The position numbers were made by a program, and so were the translations under genes. This document shows positions 1 through 7,315 of a stretch of 64,000 nucleotides of DNA, piece after piece. Where the stretch lies: contig NZ_JASCTH010000026.1 of assembly GCF_030009775.1 (NCBI RefSeq), positions 83,309-147,308 of the forward strand. Direction: 5' to 3'. Origin of the DNA: Actinoplanes sandaracinus. Its GTDB lineage: Bacteria > Actinomycetota > Actinomycetes > Mycobacteriales > Micromonosporaceae. The notes below the pieces were generated by a model. That model made no database searches and was not told the origin of the DNA. It saw only the letters and a program-made list of their open reading frames with translations. Within the stretch, counting starts at the first letter, position 1. Each line of letters opens with the position of its first letter.

Positions 1-17
1 CCCCCCCATCAACACCG

Positions 18-52
18 CGGGGCGCCCCCCCCCCGGGGGGGGCGGCGCCCCG
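18..52. terminator. G/C-only hairpin, possible terminator
   Basis: Positions 18-26 and 44-52 are perfect 9-bp inverted repeats. Between them a run of C (27-34) faces a run of G (35-42), with one bulged base. The whole stretch can fold into one very stable hairpin. There is no T tract. It would end transcription arriving from outside the window, but a homopolymer miscount in assembly is also possible. Confidence 0.4.
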
Positions 53-192
53 GGGCCGGCCGCGAACGGTGGCCCCGACAGGCCGGCCGGGAAGGGCCGG
101 CCACCGGTGTGCCCCGGGCCGTGCCACCGAACCGAAGGGCCACCACGACAAGGCTCTATGTTCGACCTGGCCGGATGCGCGATGGTGCGACG

Positions 193-1272
193 ATGTCGAC
201 CATGACGGTCGACTACACGGTGCGGCTGCGGTTCTCCGACGAGTCGCGGGCCGCGGCCACCCACACCAACCTCTCGGCGGTCCGGCTCGACGGCCGGGCC
301 CTCTGGATCGCCGGTGACGAGACAGCGACCATCGAGCGGCTGCTCGCCGACGACCCGGCGCGGCCCAAGGAGTTCGGTGAGGAGACGCGGTACCGGCTCG
401 CCGACTTCGTCGAACTGCCCGGCGCCGACGCCGACGAGGAGGCGGACGTGGAGGGGCTGGCCCGGAACGGCCACTTCCTCTGGGCGGTCGGCTCGCACAG
501 CCTGCGCCGCAAGCAGATCAAGGACCGCCACGAGGGCCCGAAGGCTCTGCGCCGGCTGGCCCGGGTCGAGGGACAGGGCAACCGGCAGATCCTGGTCCGG
601 CTGCCGGTCACGGCCGTGAACGGGGTGCCCACGCCGGTCCGCGAGCTGGAGGTCGAGGGAGTCCGGCACCGGGCGGCCGCACTGAGCGCGCGCGACGACC
701 TGCGGCGGCTGCTGAGGTACGACGAGCATCTGGCGCCGTTCCTGCCGATTCCGGGCAAGGACAACGGCCTCGACATCGAGGGGATCGCGGTACGGGACGA
801 CCGGGTCTTCCTCGGGCTTAGGGGTCCGGTGCTGCGCGGGTGGGCGTTCGTGCTGGAACTGCGGCCGTACGTACTGGACGAGGAACCGGGACGGCTGCGG
901 CTGCACCGGTTCGAGGACGGGCTGCCGTACCGCAAACATGTCCTTGATCTTGATGGACTCGGTGTCCGGGACCTGTGCCCGGCCGGCGACGACCTGCTGG
1001 TGCTGGCCGGGCCGACGATGGACCTGGACGGGCCGGTGCGCGTCTACCGCTGGCACGAGGCCTGCCGGGCGGAGGTCCCGACGATCGTGCGGCACGATCT
1101 GATCTCCCGCGAGCTGGAGCTGACCTACGGCGAGGGCGATGACCACGCCGAAGGATTGAGTCTGCTGGGTGACGACCGCGTGCTGGTCGTCTACGACAGT
1201 CCGGCGGCGGTGCGGCTCGGCGCGGACGGCTCGGTGATCGCCGACGTGGTGCTCCTGCCGCGCCGGAGCTGA
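193..1272 (+). CDS. DUF3616 domain-containing protein
   Basis: A 359-residue soluble protein with no signal peptide or membrane segment. Alternating acidic and hydrophobic stretches such as LDIEGIAVRDDRVFLGLRG and HAEGLSLLGDDRVLVVYDS look like beta-propeller blades, as in the DUF3616 family, whose function is unknown. The start is set at the ATG at 193, just before the first conserved strand (MTVDYTVRLRF). An in-frame GTG at 109 and an ATG at 175 would add a proline/arginine-rich tail without visible homology. The next gene begins 3 nt after the stop, so the two are probably co-transcribed. The family call is from memory of the fold pattern; the reading frame itself is secure. Confidence 0.75.
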   Translation: MSTMTVDYTVRLRFSDESRAAATHTNLSAVRLDGRALWIAGDETATIERLLADDPARPKEFGEETRYRLADFVELPGADADEEADVEGLARNGHFLWAVGSHSLRRKQIKDRHEGPKALRRLARVEGQGNRQILVRLPVTAVNGVPTPVRELEVEGVRHRAAALSARDDLRRLLRYDEHLAPFLPIPGKDNGLDIEGIAVRDDRVFLGLRGPVLRGWAFVLELRPYVLDEEPGRLRLHRFEDGLPYRKHVLDLDGLGVRDLCPAGDDLLVLAGPTMDLDGPVRVYRWHEACRAEVPTIVRHDLISRELELTYGEGDDHAEGLSLLGDDRVLVVYDSPAAVRLGADGSVIADVVLLPRRS

Positions 1273-1275
1273 CCC

Positions 1276-1632
1276 GTGCGGCAGGTCTACGTCCATCAGG
1301 CGAGGCTGATTCTCGCGCCGGGGACCGATCCGGGCGCTCCGGGAGCGGCGATCACCGTCGCTCTCTGCGGTCACTGGGAGCACGAGCCACCGTGCCCACT
1401 CGCGCCGCACCACACCGCCGTCACCACCGAGGACGACGAGTCCCGGCTGCGTATCCTCTTCGCCACCGAGCCGGGCCGGGTGGCCGAGGTGCGCGCCCGC
1501 ATCGACGCGGCACTCACCGGCGGTGACTGGCGGCTGATCGACTCCGGCTGCGCCCGCCTCGATCCCTCGGAGCGGCCGCACGGACGCCGCCTGCTCCGCG
1601 GAACGGCTGATAGCGGGCCGGCGGGATCGTAG
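1276..1632 (+). CDS. conserved hypothetical protein
   Basis: A 118-residue protein that I do not recognise. It starts with GTG, 3 nt after the upstream DUF3616 gene. The first half is beta-rich (VYVHQARLILAPG, AITVALCGHWEHE) and contains a Cys/His cluster (CGHWEHEPPCPLAPHH) that could bind metal. The second half (EVRARIDAALTGGDWRLIDSG) looks like an alpha/beta unit. No signal peptide or membrane segment is visible. Its TAG stop (1630-1632) lies inside the probable -10 box of the next gene, so the two transcription units are packed without a gap. Confidence 0.6.
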   Translation: MRQVYVHQARLILAPGTDPGAPGAAITVALCGHWEHEPPCPLAPHHTAVTTEDDESRLRILFATEPGRVAEVRARIDAALTGGDWRLIDSGCARLDPSERPHGRRLLRGTADSGPAGS

Positions 1633-1635
1633 TCT
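1630..1635 (+). promoter_or_regulatory. leaderless-type -10 box for the 1642 gene
   Basis: TAGTCT fits TANNNT and ends 6 nt before the ATG at 1642. No Shine-Dalgarno sequence is visible. Transcription would begin at or next to the start codon. Confidence 0.5.
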
Positions 1636-1641
1636 TCGGGC

Positions 1642-2418
1642 ATGCTCGTCACCGTCGTCGCCGATTACGGCACCGGGGACCTCGCCTTCGCCGAGGTCCG
1701 GCAACGGATCGCCCAGCTCCTGCCGGAGGCGGAGGTCACCGCGGTGCCGGTGCCGGCCTTCGACACGGTCGGCGCCGGGTTCTGCGTGGCCCAGCTCGCC
1801 TTCGGCGAAGGGCCTCCGGACCGCATCGTGTACGCGAACGTCGCGCCCCGCCAGGACCGGAACGAGCCGCGCGCGAACAACGCCGGAGAGCGTCTCGCCG
1901 CCGCACGCCTGGCCTCGGGGGTCCTGGTCGTCGGGGTGGCCTCCGGAGCGAGCCTGTCGTTCCTGGCCGCCGAGGGTGTGCCGGTCCGGGCCGTGGACGT
2001 GGCCGACCACGGCTCCCAGTTCCGTTCCCGCGACGTGTTCCCGTCGGCGCTCGCCGGACTCGCCCGCGGTGCGGACGACCTGCTCGGCGATGAGCTGGCG
2101 GTGGTCCCGCCACCCAAGCAGGCGGTCGCCTGGACCGACGGCTACGGCAACATCAAGACGACCTGGGACACCGCGCCGGCGCCGGCCGGCGAGACGGTCC
2201 GGGTGCGGGTCGGCGAGGTGGTCGCCGAGGCCACCGTCAGCGACGGCGTCTTCGAGGTGCGCGCCGGGACGATGTCCTTCGCACCGGGCAGCTCCGGCTG
2301 GCCACGCGGCGACGGCAACGGACGGCGTACGTGGTACGAACTGCTCTCCCGGGGTGGAGACGCCGCCCAGCTCTTCGGCCACCCGGCAGCCGGGACACCG
2401 GTCGAGATCGTCGGCTGA
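1642..2418 (+). CDS. DUF62-like protein (SAM hydroxide adenosyltransferase superfamily)
   Basis: A 258-residue protein resembling the DUF62 family, whose characterised members hydrolyse S-adenosylmethionine or, in fluorinase and chlorinase, add a halide to it. The N-terminus (VTVVADYGTGD) matches the family's TDFG start, and the C-terminal half (AWTDGYGNIKTTW, then a beta-barrel-like region ending GTPVEIV) matches the typical second domain. The usual central DPGVG and PDNG motifs are replaced by ANVAPRQDRNEPRANNAGE and GVASGAS. A divergent or non-hydrolytic member is therefore likely, and activity should not be assumed. The start is the only ATG at the conserved N-terminus and has a leaderless-type promoter. 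Confidence 0.6.
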   Translation: MLVTVVADYGTGDLAFAEVRQRIAQLLPEAEVTAVPVPAFDTVGAGFCVAQLAFGEGPPDRIVYANVAPRQDRNEPRANNAGERLAAARLASGVLVVGVASGASLSFLAAEGVPVRAVDVADHGSQFRSRDVFPSALAGLARGADDLLGDELAVVPPPKQAVAWTDGYGNIKTTWDTAPAPAGETVRVRVGEVVAEATVSDGVFEVRAGTMSFAPGSSGWPRGDGNGRRTWYELLSRGGDAAQLFGHPAAGTPVEIVG

Positions 2419-2525
2419 GGCGAGGCGATCGCAGCCGGACACCGGCCGAGACCATCGGCCGAGCACCGGCAGCGCTGCCCGGTCACGGGTCGTGATCATC
2501 GATGAGAAATGTCGTACCCGGCGTC

Positions 2526-2531
2526 TACCGT
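2526..2531 (+). promoter_or_regulatory. leaderless-type -10 box for the 2539 gene
   Basis: TACCGT lies 7 nt before the ATG at 2539. No ribosome-binding sequence lies between the two. Confidence 0.5.
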
Positions 2532-2538
2532 CGGGTCC

Positions 2539-3318
2539 ATGTCAGGTTCTCGCCTCGCGCCCCTCAGCCTGAAAACCGATCCCACCGATGGCGGCTGGGA
2601 GCAGTCCCTCGGCCTGCTGTGGGTCAGCTCCGGCCCACCGAGTCCGGGCTGGTGGTCAGCGCTGCACGAGCAGCACGGCAGCACCGGCCTGTGGCCGCTG
2701 CTGCTCGGCAGCCTCTCCGAGAGCGACCCGGACCGGCCATGGCGCAGCGATGGCGATCTCCGTCCGGACCAGATCCGCTCCCGTCCAGGCGACCACTATC
2801 CCGGCGCGGTGCTGGGGAACTGGTGGTCGTCGGTCGAGCCCGAGGAGGAGGACGATCTCGACACCGTCGGCCCCTACCGCGACGGCTGGCCCGGCCTGGC
2901 CCGCCGCGGTGAGCCGCAGGCCGATCCCACCGAGCGCGCGGCCGAGGTCGCCGACCTGATCCTGGCCAAGGGCTGGCTCACCGTGCCCCGGCTCGGCCTG
3001 GTCCCGTCGGCGCGGGGCGCCGACGCCCTGACCGACGCCGCGTGGACCGGCCCGGCCAACCACGAGAACGACACCGCCAAGATCTCGTGCGTCCTGCGTA
3101 ACTGGGAGGACCGCTTCGGCGTGCGGGTCGTCGCGGCCGGCTTCGACATCCTCTACCTGAGTGTCGCGGCCCCGCCGGCCGACCTGGAGCACGCGACGGA
3201 GGTCGCCGCCGAGCATCACGCCTTCTGTCCCGACAACGTCTGGCAGGGTTGCGGGTCCCTGACGGAATACGCGGAGGAGCTGGTCAACGCCCCACTCTGG
3301 TCGTTCTGGTGGGATTGA
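2539..3318 (+). CDS. DUF4253 domain-containing protein
   Basis: A 259-residue cytoplasmic protein. The C-terminal half carries the DUF4253 pattern: CVLRNWEDRFGVRVVAAGFD, then LYLSVAAPP, AAEHHAFCPDNVWQG and a terminal WSFWWD. The N-terminal half is tryptophan- and acid-rich and variable. The family is common in actinomycetes as single genes, often near toxin/immunity-like or unknown genes; no activity is established. The ATG at 2539 is preferred over one at 2509 because it starts the conserved region and is 7 nt from a -10 box. The preceding 120 bp hold only this promoter. Confidence 0.8.
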   Translation: MSGSRLAPLSLKTDPTDGGWEQSLGLLWVSSGPPSPGWWSALHEQHGSTGLWPLLLGSLSESDPDRPWRSDGDLRPDQIRSRPGDHYPGAVLGNWWSSVEPEEEDDLDTVGPYRDGWPGLARRGEPQADPTERAAEVADLILAKGWLTVPRLGLVPSARGADALTDAAWTGPANHENDTAKISCVLRNWEDRFGVRVVAAGFDILYLSVAAPPADLEHATEVAAEHHAFCPDNVWQGCGSLTEYAEELVNAPLWSFWWD

Positions 3319-3328
3319 TTGGCGTAAC

Positions 3329-3334
3329 TAGCAT
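3329..3334 (+). promoter_or_regulatory. leaderless-type -10 box for the 3342 gene
   Basis: TAGCAT lies 7 nt before the ATG at 3342. No clear -35 hexamer is visible. Confidence 0.45.
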
Positions 3335-3341
3335 GTGAGAC

Positions 3342-3557
3342 ATGTTCGGACGTATCGTGCGCGACCTCACCCTGTCGAACCTCGCTTTCACCGGCGGCCC
3401 CCTGGTCGTCGCGGTGCTGTCGTTCGCCAAGGCCGCTCGGGTGGACGCGGCCTTCGACCGGTGGGCCTGGATCGCGGTGGGCGCGGTCATGGTGATCATT
3501 TGCCTGGCTTACCTGGCCTGGGCCTGGCGGAACAGGTCGCGCCTGCGCGATCAGTGA
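3342..3557 (+). CDS. small two-helix membrane protein
   Basis: A 71-residue protein with two predicted membrane segments, about residues 17-35 (FTGGPLVVAVLSFAKAA) and 43-62 (WIAVGAVMVIICLAYLAWAW), and a basic tail RNRSRLRDQ. It begins 23 nt after the DUF4253 gene, with its own leaderless-type promoter. Codon use is normal for the region, with G or C in most third positions, which supports real coding. Function is unknown. Confidence 0.65.
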   Translation: MFGRIVRDLTLSNLAFTGGPLVVAVLSFAKAARVDAAFDRWAWIAVGAVMVIICLAYLAWAWRNRSRLRDQ

Positions 3558-3608
3558 GGCAGCACTCCGGGCGCCGGGCTCCGCCCGCCCAGCCGGGGCG
3601 GGCCCGGA

Positions 3609-3685
3609 GCGGAGACCCGCGATGGGCTCGGACCCCAACTGAGACCCACGGTGCGTGGTGGTCCCGCGCGGAGACCCGCGGTGGG
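3609..3685. repeat. 18-bp direct repeat pair
   Basis: GCGGAGACCCGCGATGGG at 3609-3626 recurs at 3668-3685 with one mismatch (period 59 bp), and a partial third copy (GAGACCCACGGTG) lies between. It fills the gap after the 3342 gene and before the convergent monooxygenase. Each unit holds a short palindrome (GCGGAGACCCGC). Confidence 0.5.
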
Positions 3686-3775
3686 ATCTGACGGACCGGG
3701 ATCCAACGACCCCATTCACCGCTCCGCAATCAGCGTCCGGCCGGAGCTCGCTTCCCGGGCCGGTCTCCGCGCCGG

Positions 3776-5179
3776 TCAGCGCCCGACCGGGTGCGAGACC
3801 TGCTCGGGCCCGAGGAAACGGCCGACCACGGTGGCCGCTTCCCGGGCGGGGCCGCGCCATGCCACATAGCCGTCCGGCCGGATCAGCGACGCCTCACCGG
3901 TGTCCTGCTCCGGGGCCGTCACCAGCAGGCGGTCGCCGTACCCCGAAAGGGCCTGTGAGGTGAGAAGGACATGGCGGCCCTCGCGAAGCGCCTCGTAGAG
4001 GCGGCCGCCGCCGCGGAGGGTGACGTCCGCGGCGCGCGGCGCACCGGCATAGGTGACGCCGATGCCCGAGATGACGCCGGCGGCCCGGCGGACCACCGGA
4101 GGAAGCGACATGAGCAGGGAGCCCAGCGTGTTGCGCACCCAGCGGACCGGAGCGGTGCGGATCATCGCCATCCGGATCAGGGCGCCGCTGCTGCGCAGAA
4201 CCAGTTTGCCGACGGGGTGACGCTCGGTCTCGTATGAGTCGAGCAGGCCCGCCGGCGCCCAGCCCTGGATGGTGGCGGCGAGTTTCCAGGAGAGGTTCGC
4301 CGCGTCCTGGAGGCCGGTGTTCATGCCCTGGCCGCCGGCCGGCGAGTGCACGTGCGCGGCGTCGCCGGCGAGGAACACCCGGCCGACGCGGTATCGCGGC
4401 GCCTGCCGCTCGTCGCTGTGGAAGCGGGAGAGCCAGCGTGCCTCGGTGATCCCGAAATCGGTGCCGTGCACCCGGCGAGTGACCTCGCGCATTTCGTCGA
4501 GCGTCACCGGGGTGTCGTCAGCGACCTGGTGGCGGCGGTCCCAGGCGAAGATCCGGTACCACCCGTCGCCGAACGGGGCGACCATCGCGAACGCGTCGCC
4601 GACCGCGTTGACGGCGAGCACGTCCTCCGGCGGCGCGGCCAGGCGCACGTCGGCCAGCATGATCGAGGTGAGCACGGCGCGGCCGGGGAAGGGCAGGCCC
4701 AGCGACTGGCGGACGGTGCTGTTGACGCCGTCGGTGCCGATCACATAGTCGGCGGTGACCGTGCGGTCGGAGAATTCGAGGGTGACCCGGTCGCCGTCCT
4801 GTCGCAGGCCGGTGAGGCGGGCGCCGCGCTCGATCCGGGCGCCGGCCTCGCGGGCGCGGGCGGCCAGCGCGTCCTCCACCCGGAACTGCGGGGTGATCAG
4901 CAGGAACGGGTAACGCGACGGCAGCACGGTGAGGTCGAGCCGGATCCGGTCGAACAGGCGTAGGCGCTCGACCCGGGCTCCGCCGGCCACGATGCCGTCG
5001 GCGAGCCCGCGAGCGTCGAGGAGCTCCAGGGTGCGGGCGTGCACCCCGAAGGCGCGGGTCAGATTGGAAGTCTCGGAACGGCGCTCGAAGAGGGTCACCG
5101 GAATCCCGGCCCGGGCCAGGTCACCGGCGAGCAACAGTCCGGTGGGCCCGGCGCCGATGATCGCGACGGTGGTGTGCAT
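3776..5179 (-). CDS. FAD-dependent monooxygenase (PheA/TfdB type)
   Basis: A 467-residue aromatic-ring or antibiotic hydroxylase of the flavin-dependent class A group. The N-terminal dinucleotide fold IIGAGPTGLLLAGDLARAG spans about residues 7-25. The central FAD/NAD(P)H-contact DG motif is seen in IGTDGVNSTVRQSLG, and the second FAD motif is GRVFLAGDAAHVHSPAGGQG. Length and order match phenol hydroxylase- and rifampin or tetracycline monooxygenase-like enzymes; the substrate cannot be told from sequence. The start at 5179 has GGAGGAAG a few bases upstream. A longer frame reaching 5230 would run through the operators and is rejected. It is transcribed divergently from a TetR gene, the usual arrangement for an inducible detoxifying or catabolic enzyme. 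Confidence 0.88.
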   Translation of the reverse strand: MHTTVAIIGAGPTGLLLAGDLARAGIPVTLFERRSETSNLTRAFGVHARTLELLDARGLADGIVAGGARVERLRLFDRIRLDLTVLPSRYPFLLITPQFRVEDALAARAREAGARIERGARLTGLRQDGDRVTLEFSDRTVTADYVIGTDGVNSTVRQSLGLPFPGRAVLTSIMLADVRLAAPPEDVLAVNAVGDAFAMVAPFGDGWYRIFAWDRRHQVADDTPVTLDEMREVTRRVHGTDFGITEARWLSRFHSDERQAPRYRVGRVFLAGDAAHVHSPAGGQGMNTGLQDAANLSWKLAATIQGWAPAGLLDSYETERHPVGKLVLRSSGALIRMAMIRTAPVRWVRNTLGSLLMSLPPVVRRAAGVISGIGVTYAGAPRAADVTLRGGGRLYEALREGRHVLLTSQALSGYGDRLLVTAPEQDTGEASLIRPDGYVAWRGPAREAATVVGRFLGPEQVSHPVGR

Positions 5180-5194
5180 GGCTTCCTCCACTCG

Positions 5195-5271
5195 TTTGCC
5201 AACAGTTGTTGGCAAAACGATAGGCATCACTGCAAGATCAAGTCAACAGTTGTTGGCCAACAGTTGTTGGC
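5195..5271. promoter_or_regulatory. three TetR operator palindromes
   Basis: Three copies of CAACA-GT-TGTTG are centred at about 5205.5, 5249.5 and 5263.5. The first extends to a perfect 22-bp palindrome with GT spacer (TTTGCCAACA/TGTTGGCAAA, 5195-5216). The third extends to GCCAACAGTTGTTGGC (5256-5271). Copies two and three are only 14 bp apart. Together they cover the -35 and start regions of both divergent promoters. Confidence 0.85.
5217..5246 (-). promoter_or_regulatory. promoter of the FAD monooxygenase gene
   Basis: Read on the minus strand, TTGACT (5246-5241), an 18-bp spacer and TATCGT (5222-5217). The transcript would start near 5210, inside operator 1. Operator 2 overlaps the -35 box, so TetR binding should block this promoter. 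Confidence 0.65.
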
Positions 5272-5278
5272 ATAAACT
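5250..5278 (+). promoter_or_regulatory. promoter of the tetR gene
   Basis: TTGTTG (5250-5255), a 17-bp spacer and TAAACT (5273-5278), 7 nt before the ATG at 5286. This predicts a leaderless, autorepressed transcript, because operators 2 and 3 cover the -35 and spacer. Confidence 0.65.
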
Positions 5279-5285
5279 GGCCCCC

Positions 5286-5846
5286 ATGACGACCCGACGC
5301 TCCGACACCACCCGGGCCGCCATCCTGGCCGCCGCCCGGGAGCGCTTCGCCAGCGACGGCTTCGACCGCGCCACGATCCGCGCCATCGCCGCCGACGCCC
5401 GCATCGACCCATCGATGGTCATGCGCTATTACGGCAACAAGGAGGCCCTGTTCGCCGCCGCCGCCGACTTCGACCTGCGCCTGCCCGATCTGCGCGAGAC
5501 CCCCCGCGACACGGTGGGGATCACCCTGGCCAGGCACTTCCTGCACCGCTGGGAGGGCGACGAGACCCTGATGGCCCTGCTGCGCGCGGCGGTCACCAAG
5601 GAGGTGGCGGCCGAGCGGATGCGCTCTCTCTTCGCCGCCCAGATCGGGCCGGTCGCGGCCCGGCTGGCGCCCGACCCGGCCCAGGCGGCCACACGCGCCG
5701 GGCTGGTCGCCACGCAGATGCTGGGCTTCGCCCTGTGCCGGTTCGTGCTGCGCTTACCGCCGGTGGTCACCCTTGACCCGGACGAAGCGGTCGCCTGGCT
5801 CGGCCCCACCATCCAGCGGTACCTCACCGATCCCGCCGCGAGGTAA
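5286..5846 (+). CDS. TetR/AcrR family transcriptional regulator
   Basis: A 186-residue repressor. The N-terminal TetR helix-turn-helix is plain: TRAAILAAARERFASDGF, then TIRAIAADARIDPSMVMRYYGNKEALFAAA (about residues 9-60). The remainder is an alpha-helical ligand-binding and dimer domain with the QMLGFALCRFVLRLPP stretch common in this group. It is divergent from the FAD monooxygenase, with three palindromic operators in between, so it most likely represses both that gene and itself until a small molecule binds. The ATG at 5286 is chosen because it follows the operators and a leaderless-type promoter. The open frame extends upstream without homology. Confidence 0.92.
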   Translation: MTTRRSDTTRAAILAAARERFASDGFDRATIRAIAADARIDPSMVMRYYGNKEALFAAAADFDLRLPDLRETPRDTVGITLARHFLHRWEGDETLMALLRAAVTKEVAAERMRSLFAAQIGPVAARLAPDPAQAATRAGLVATQMLGFALCRFVLRLPPVVTLDPDEAVAWLGPTIQRYLTDPAAR

Positions 5847-6224
5847 GCGATGAGGCCGCCGCCCACATAGTCGCGCATTCCCTTGCTGAGCGACTATATT
5901 CATGCGGCATGACCCTGTCACCACCTCGCCTGGGTTGCGCGACGAGCCGCCGACGCATCGAAACTCCGACTCGACACAGCCTCGCGCAGCCACTCCCGCA
6001 CCACCGTGGCACGAGGCGGCCAGGTGACGGGCCGGCCACCGCCAATCTCCCATCGTGCACGTGCAAGAGAACACCCTTGGCTCAATGCGCACATCCGCCA
6101 CATCGATTGCCGACCTGGCGACCACTTTGACACCGTTGCGCTGCAGAGAACCGGAGCGCGACGGCGCCGACGGCCCGCATGCGACGATCGAACTGCTCCG
6201 GCACGCCGACACCGCGGGGGCGCC
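5847..6224. other. intergenic region before the ESX-like module
   Basis: No convincing gene is seen here. An 8-bp inverted repeat ATAGTCGC/GCGACTAT (5867-5874 and 5890-5897, 15-nt loop) follows the tetR stop and may end that transcript. The rest has mixed base composition and short open frames without ribosome-binding sites. It should hold the promoter for the 6225-8594 genes, but I could not place it. Confidence 0.4.
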
Positions 6225-6956
6225 ATGCAGTTCGAGTTCGAGGACTATTTTCGAGACCTGCGGGATGTGCACCACAAAGCCGACGCACTGGCCCGACGAT
6301 TCAGCCGGGCCGTCCCCACCGAAACCGTCACAGGCCTCGACGAAACGCAGTGCGTGGAGGCGACCGTGGCCCCCGACGGCCGGCTGATCCGGCTCGGCCT
6401 CCACGACGGCTGGCGCGAGGAGGTCGGCGAGGCTCACTTGGGCACGGCCGTCATCGCGGCGATGAGCAACGCGGGACAGCAGCGAATCACCTCATGGGCC
6501 GCCGCGATGACCGCCGAAACCGACCCGACCCCGCCCCCCGCCACACCTGACCCGCTCAGCCATGCAACTCCCGGCGATCCGACCTCACGACAGTCCGCGC
6601 ACGCACTCCGCGAGCTTCTCGACATGCTCACTCAGGTCCACGAAGCGCTTCCCGGCCTCACCGAGCGAGCGGAGGCCGCCCGGACGCGGCCGTCGACCGC
6701 GACAAACGTGAACCGGACAGTGCGAGTGAGCGTACAGAACGATACGGTCACATCTATCAACGTCGATGGGGACTGGCTGCGTCGCATTCCCGACCAACAA
6801 CTCGCTGACGCGATCGTCGAAGTTCTGACAGCCGCACAGCGATTGGCGTCCGACCGGCAGGACGAAGCCGTCAACGGCACACCTGCTCTTGCCCGGCTGC
6901 GAAGGCTGACCGAGTCGCCCGAGGCGCTGCTGCGCGAGGTGGGCCTCATCGAATAG
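6225..6956 (+). CDS. YbaB/EbfC-like protein of an ESX-type module
   Basis: A 243-residue protein. Residues of about 1-90 resemble the YbaB/EbfC nucleoid-protein fold as found beside ESX cargo genes in actinomycetes: a helical start (FRDLRDVHHKADALARRF), strands TGLDETQCVEATVAPDGRLIRLGL, then a helix AVIAAMSNAGQQRI. After a Pro/Thr-rich linker, a second similar unit (VRVSVQNDTVTSINVDGDW, then LADAIVEVLTAAQRL) suggests two tandem folds. GGGG lies a few bases before the ATG at 6225. In mycobacteria such proteins are ESX-associated (EspL-like); whether this one binds DNA or acts as a chaperone is unknown. Three module genes follow closely on the same strand. Confidence 0.55.
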   Translation: MQFEFEDYFRDLRDVHHKADALARRFSRAVPTETVTGLDETQCVEATVAPDGRLIRLGLHDGWREEVGEAHLGTAVIAAMSNAGQQRITSWAAAMTAETDPTPPPATPDPLSHATPGDPTSRQSAHALRELLDMLTQVHEALPGLTERAEAARTRPSTATNVNRTVRVSVQNDTVTSINVDGDWLRRIPDQQLADAIVEVLTAAQRLASDRQDEAVNGTPALARLRRLTESPEALLREVGLIE

Positions 6957-6982
6957 TGGCCGCTCGAACGACGGGGAGCGAA

Positions 6983-7306
6983 ATGACCCAACCATCGGAA
7001 CAACAAGTCACGGTGGCCATCGACGCCCTCCATGAGGAGAGCAACGTCTGGGCCACCATGGCGACGCAGACCGAGGCGATGACGGGCGCCACCCGCAGCC
7101 TGTCACTGAGCACCTTCGACTTCTCCGCGCTGGGGTATGCGACCGGCCTGGACAGCATCTACCTGGAACTTCAGGAACGAATCGCCCGGCTGCTGGAACA
7201 GGCGGCCGCCAACTTCACCGCCACCGCACAGGCACTGAAGTCGGCGGCGGACGCGTACCAGCGCGAAGAGGACCGGAACATGCACGCGATCAAGAACACC
7301 TATTAG
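6983..7306 (+). CDS. EspC/WXG100-like type VII secretion substrate
   Basis: A 107-residue, largely helical protein, the size of small ESX cargo. The C-terminal end carries Y92-Q-R-E-E96, which fits the YxxxD/E export signal of actinobacterial type VII systems, following a long helix (RIARLLEQAAANFTATAQALKSAADAY). The N-terminal half shows no canonical WXG turn, so it is closer to the EspC-like group than to EsxA. The ATG at 6983 is preceded by GGGGAG. It lies 26 nt after the YbaB-like gene and 9 nt before a larger WTG-containing gene, a likely secretion partner. No ESX core component (EccB, EccC, EccD, MycP) is in the window. Confidence 0.6.
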   Translation: MTQPSEQQVTVAIDALHEESNVWATMATQTEAMTGATRSLSLSTFDFSALGYATGLDSIYLELQERIARLLEQAAANFTATAQALKSAADAYQREEDRNMHAIKNTY

Positions 7307-7315
7307 GCGGCGGAG

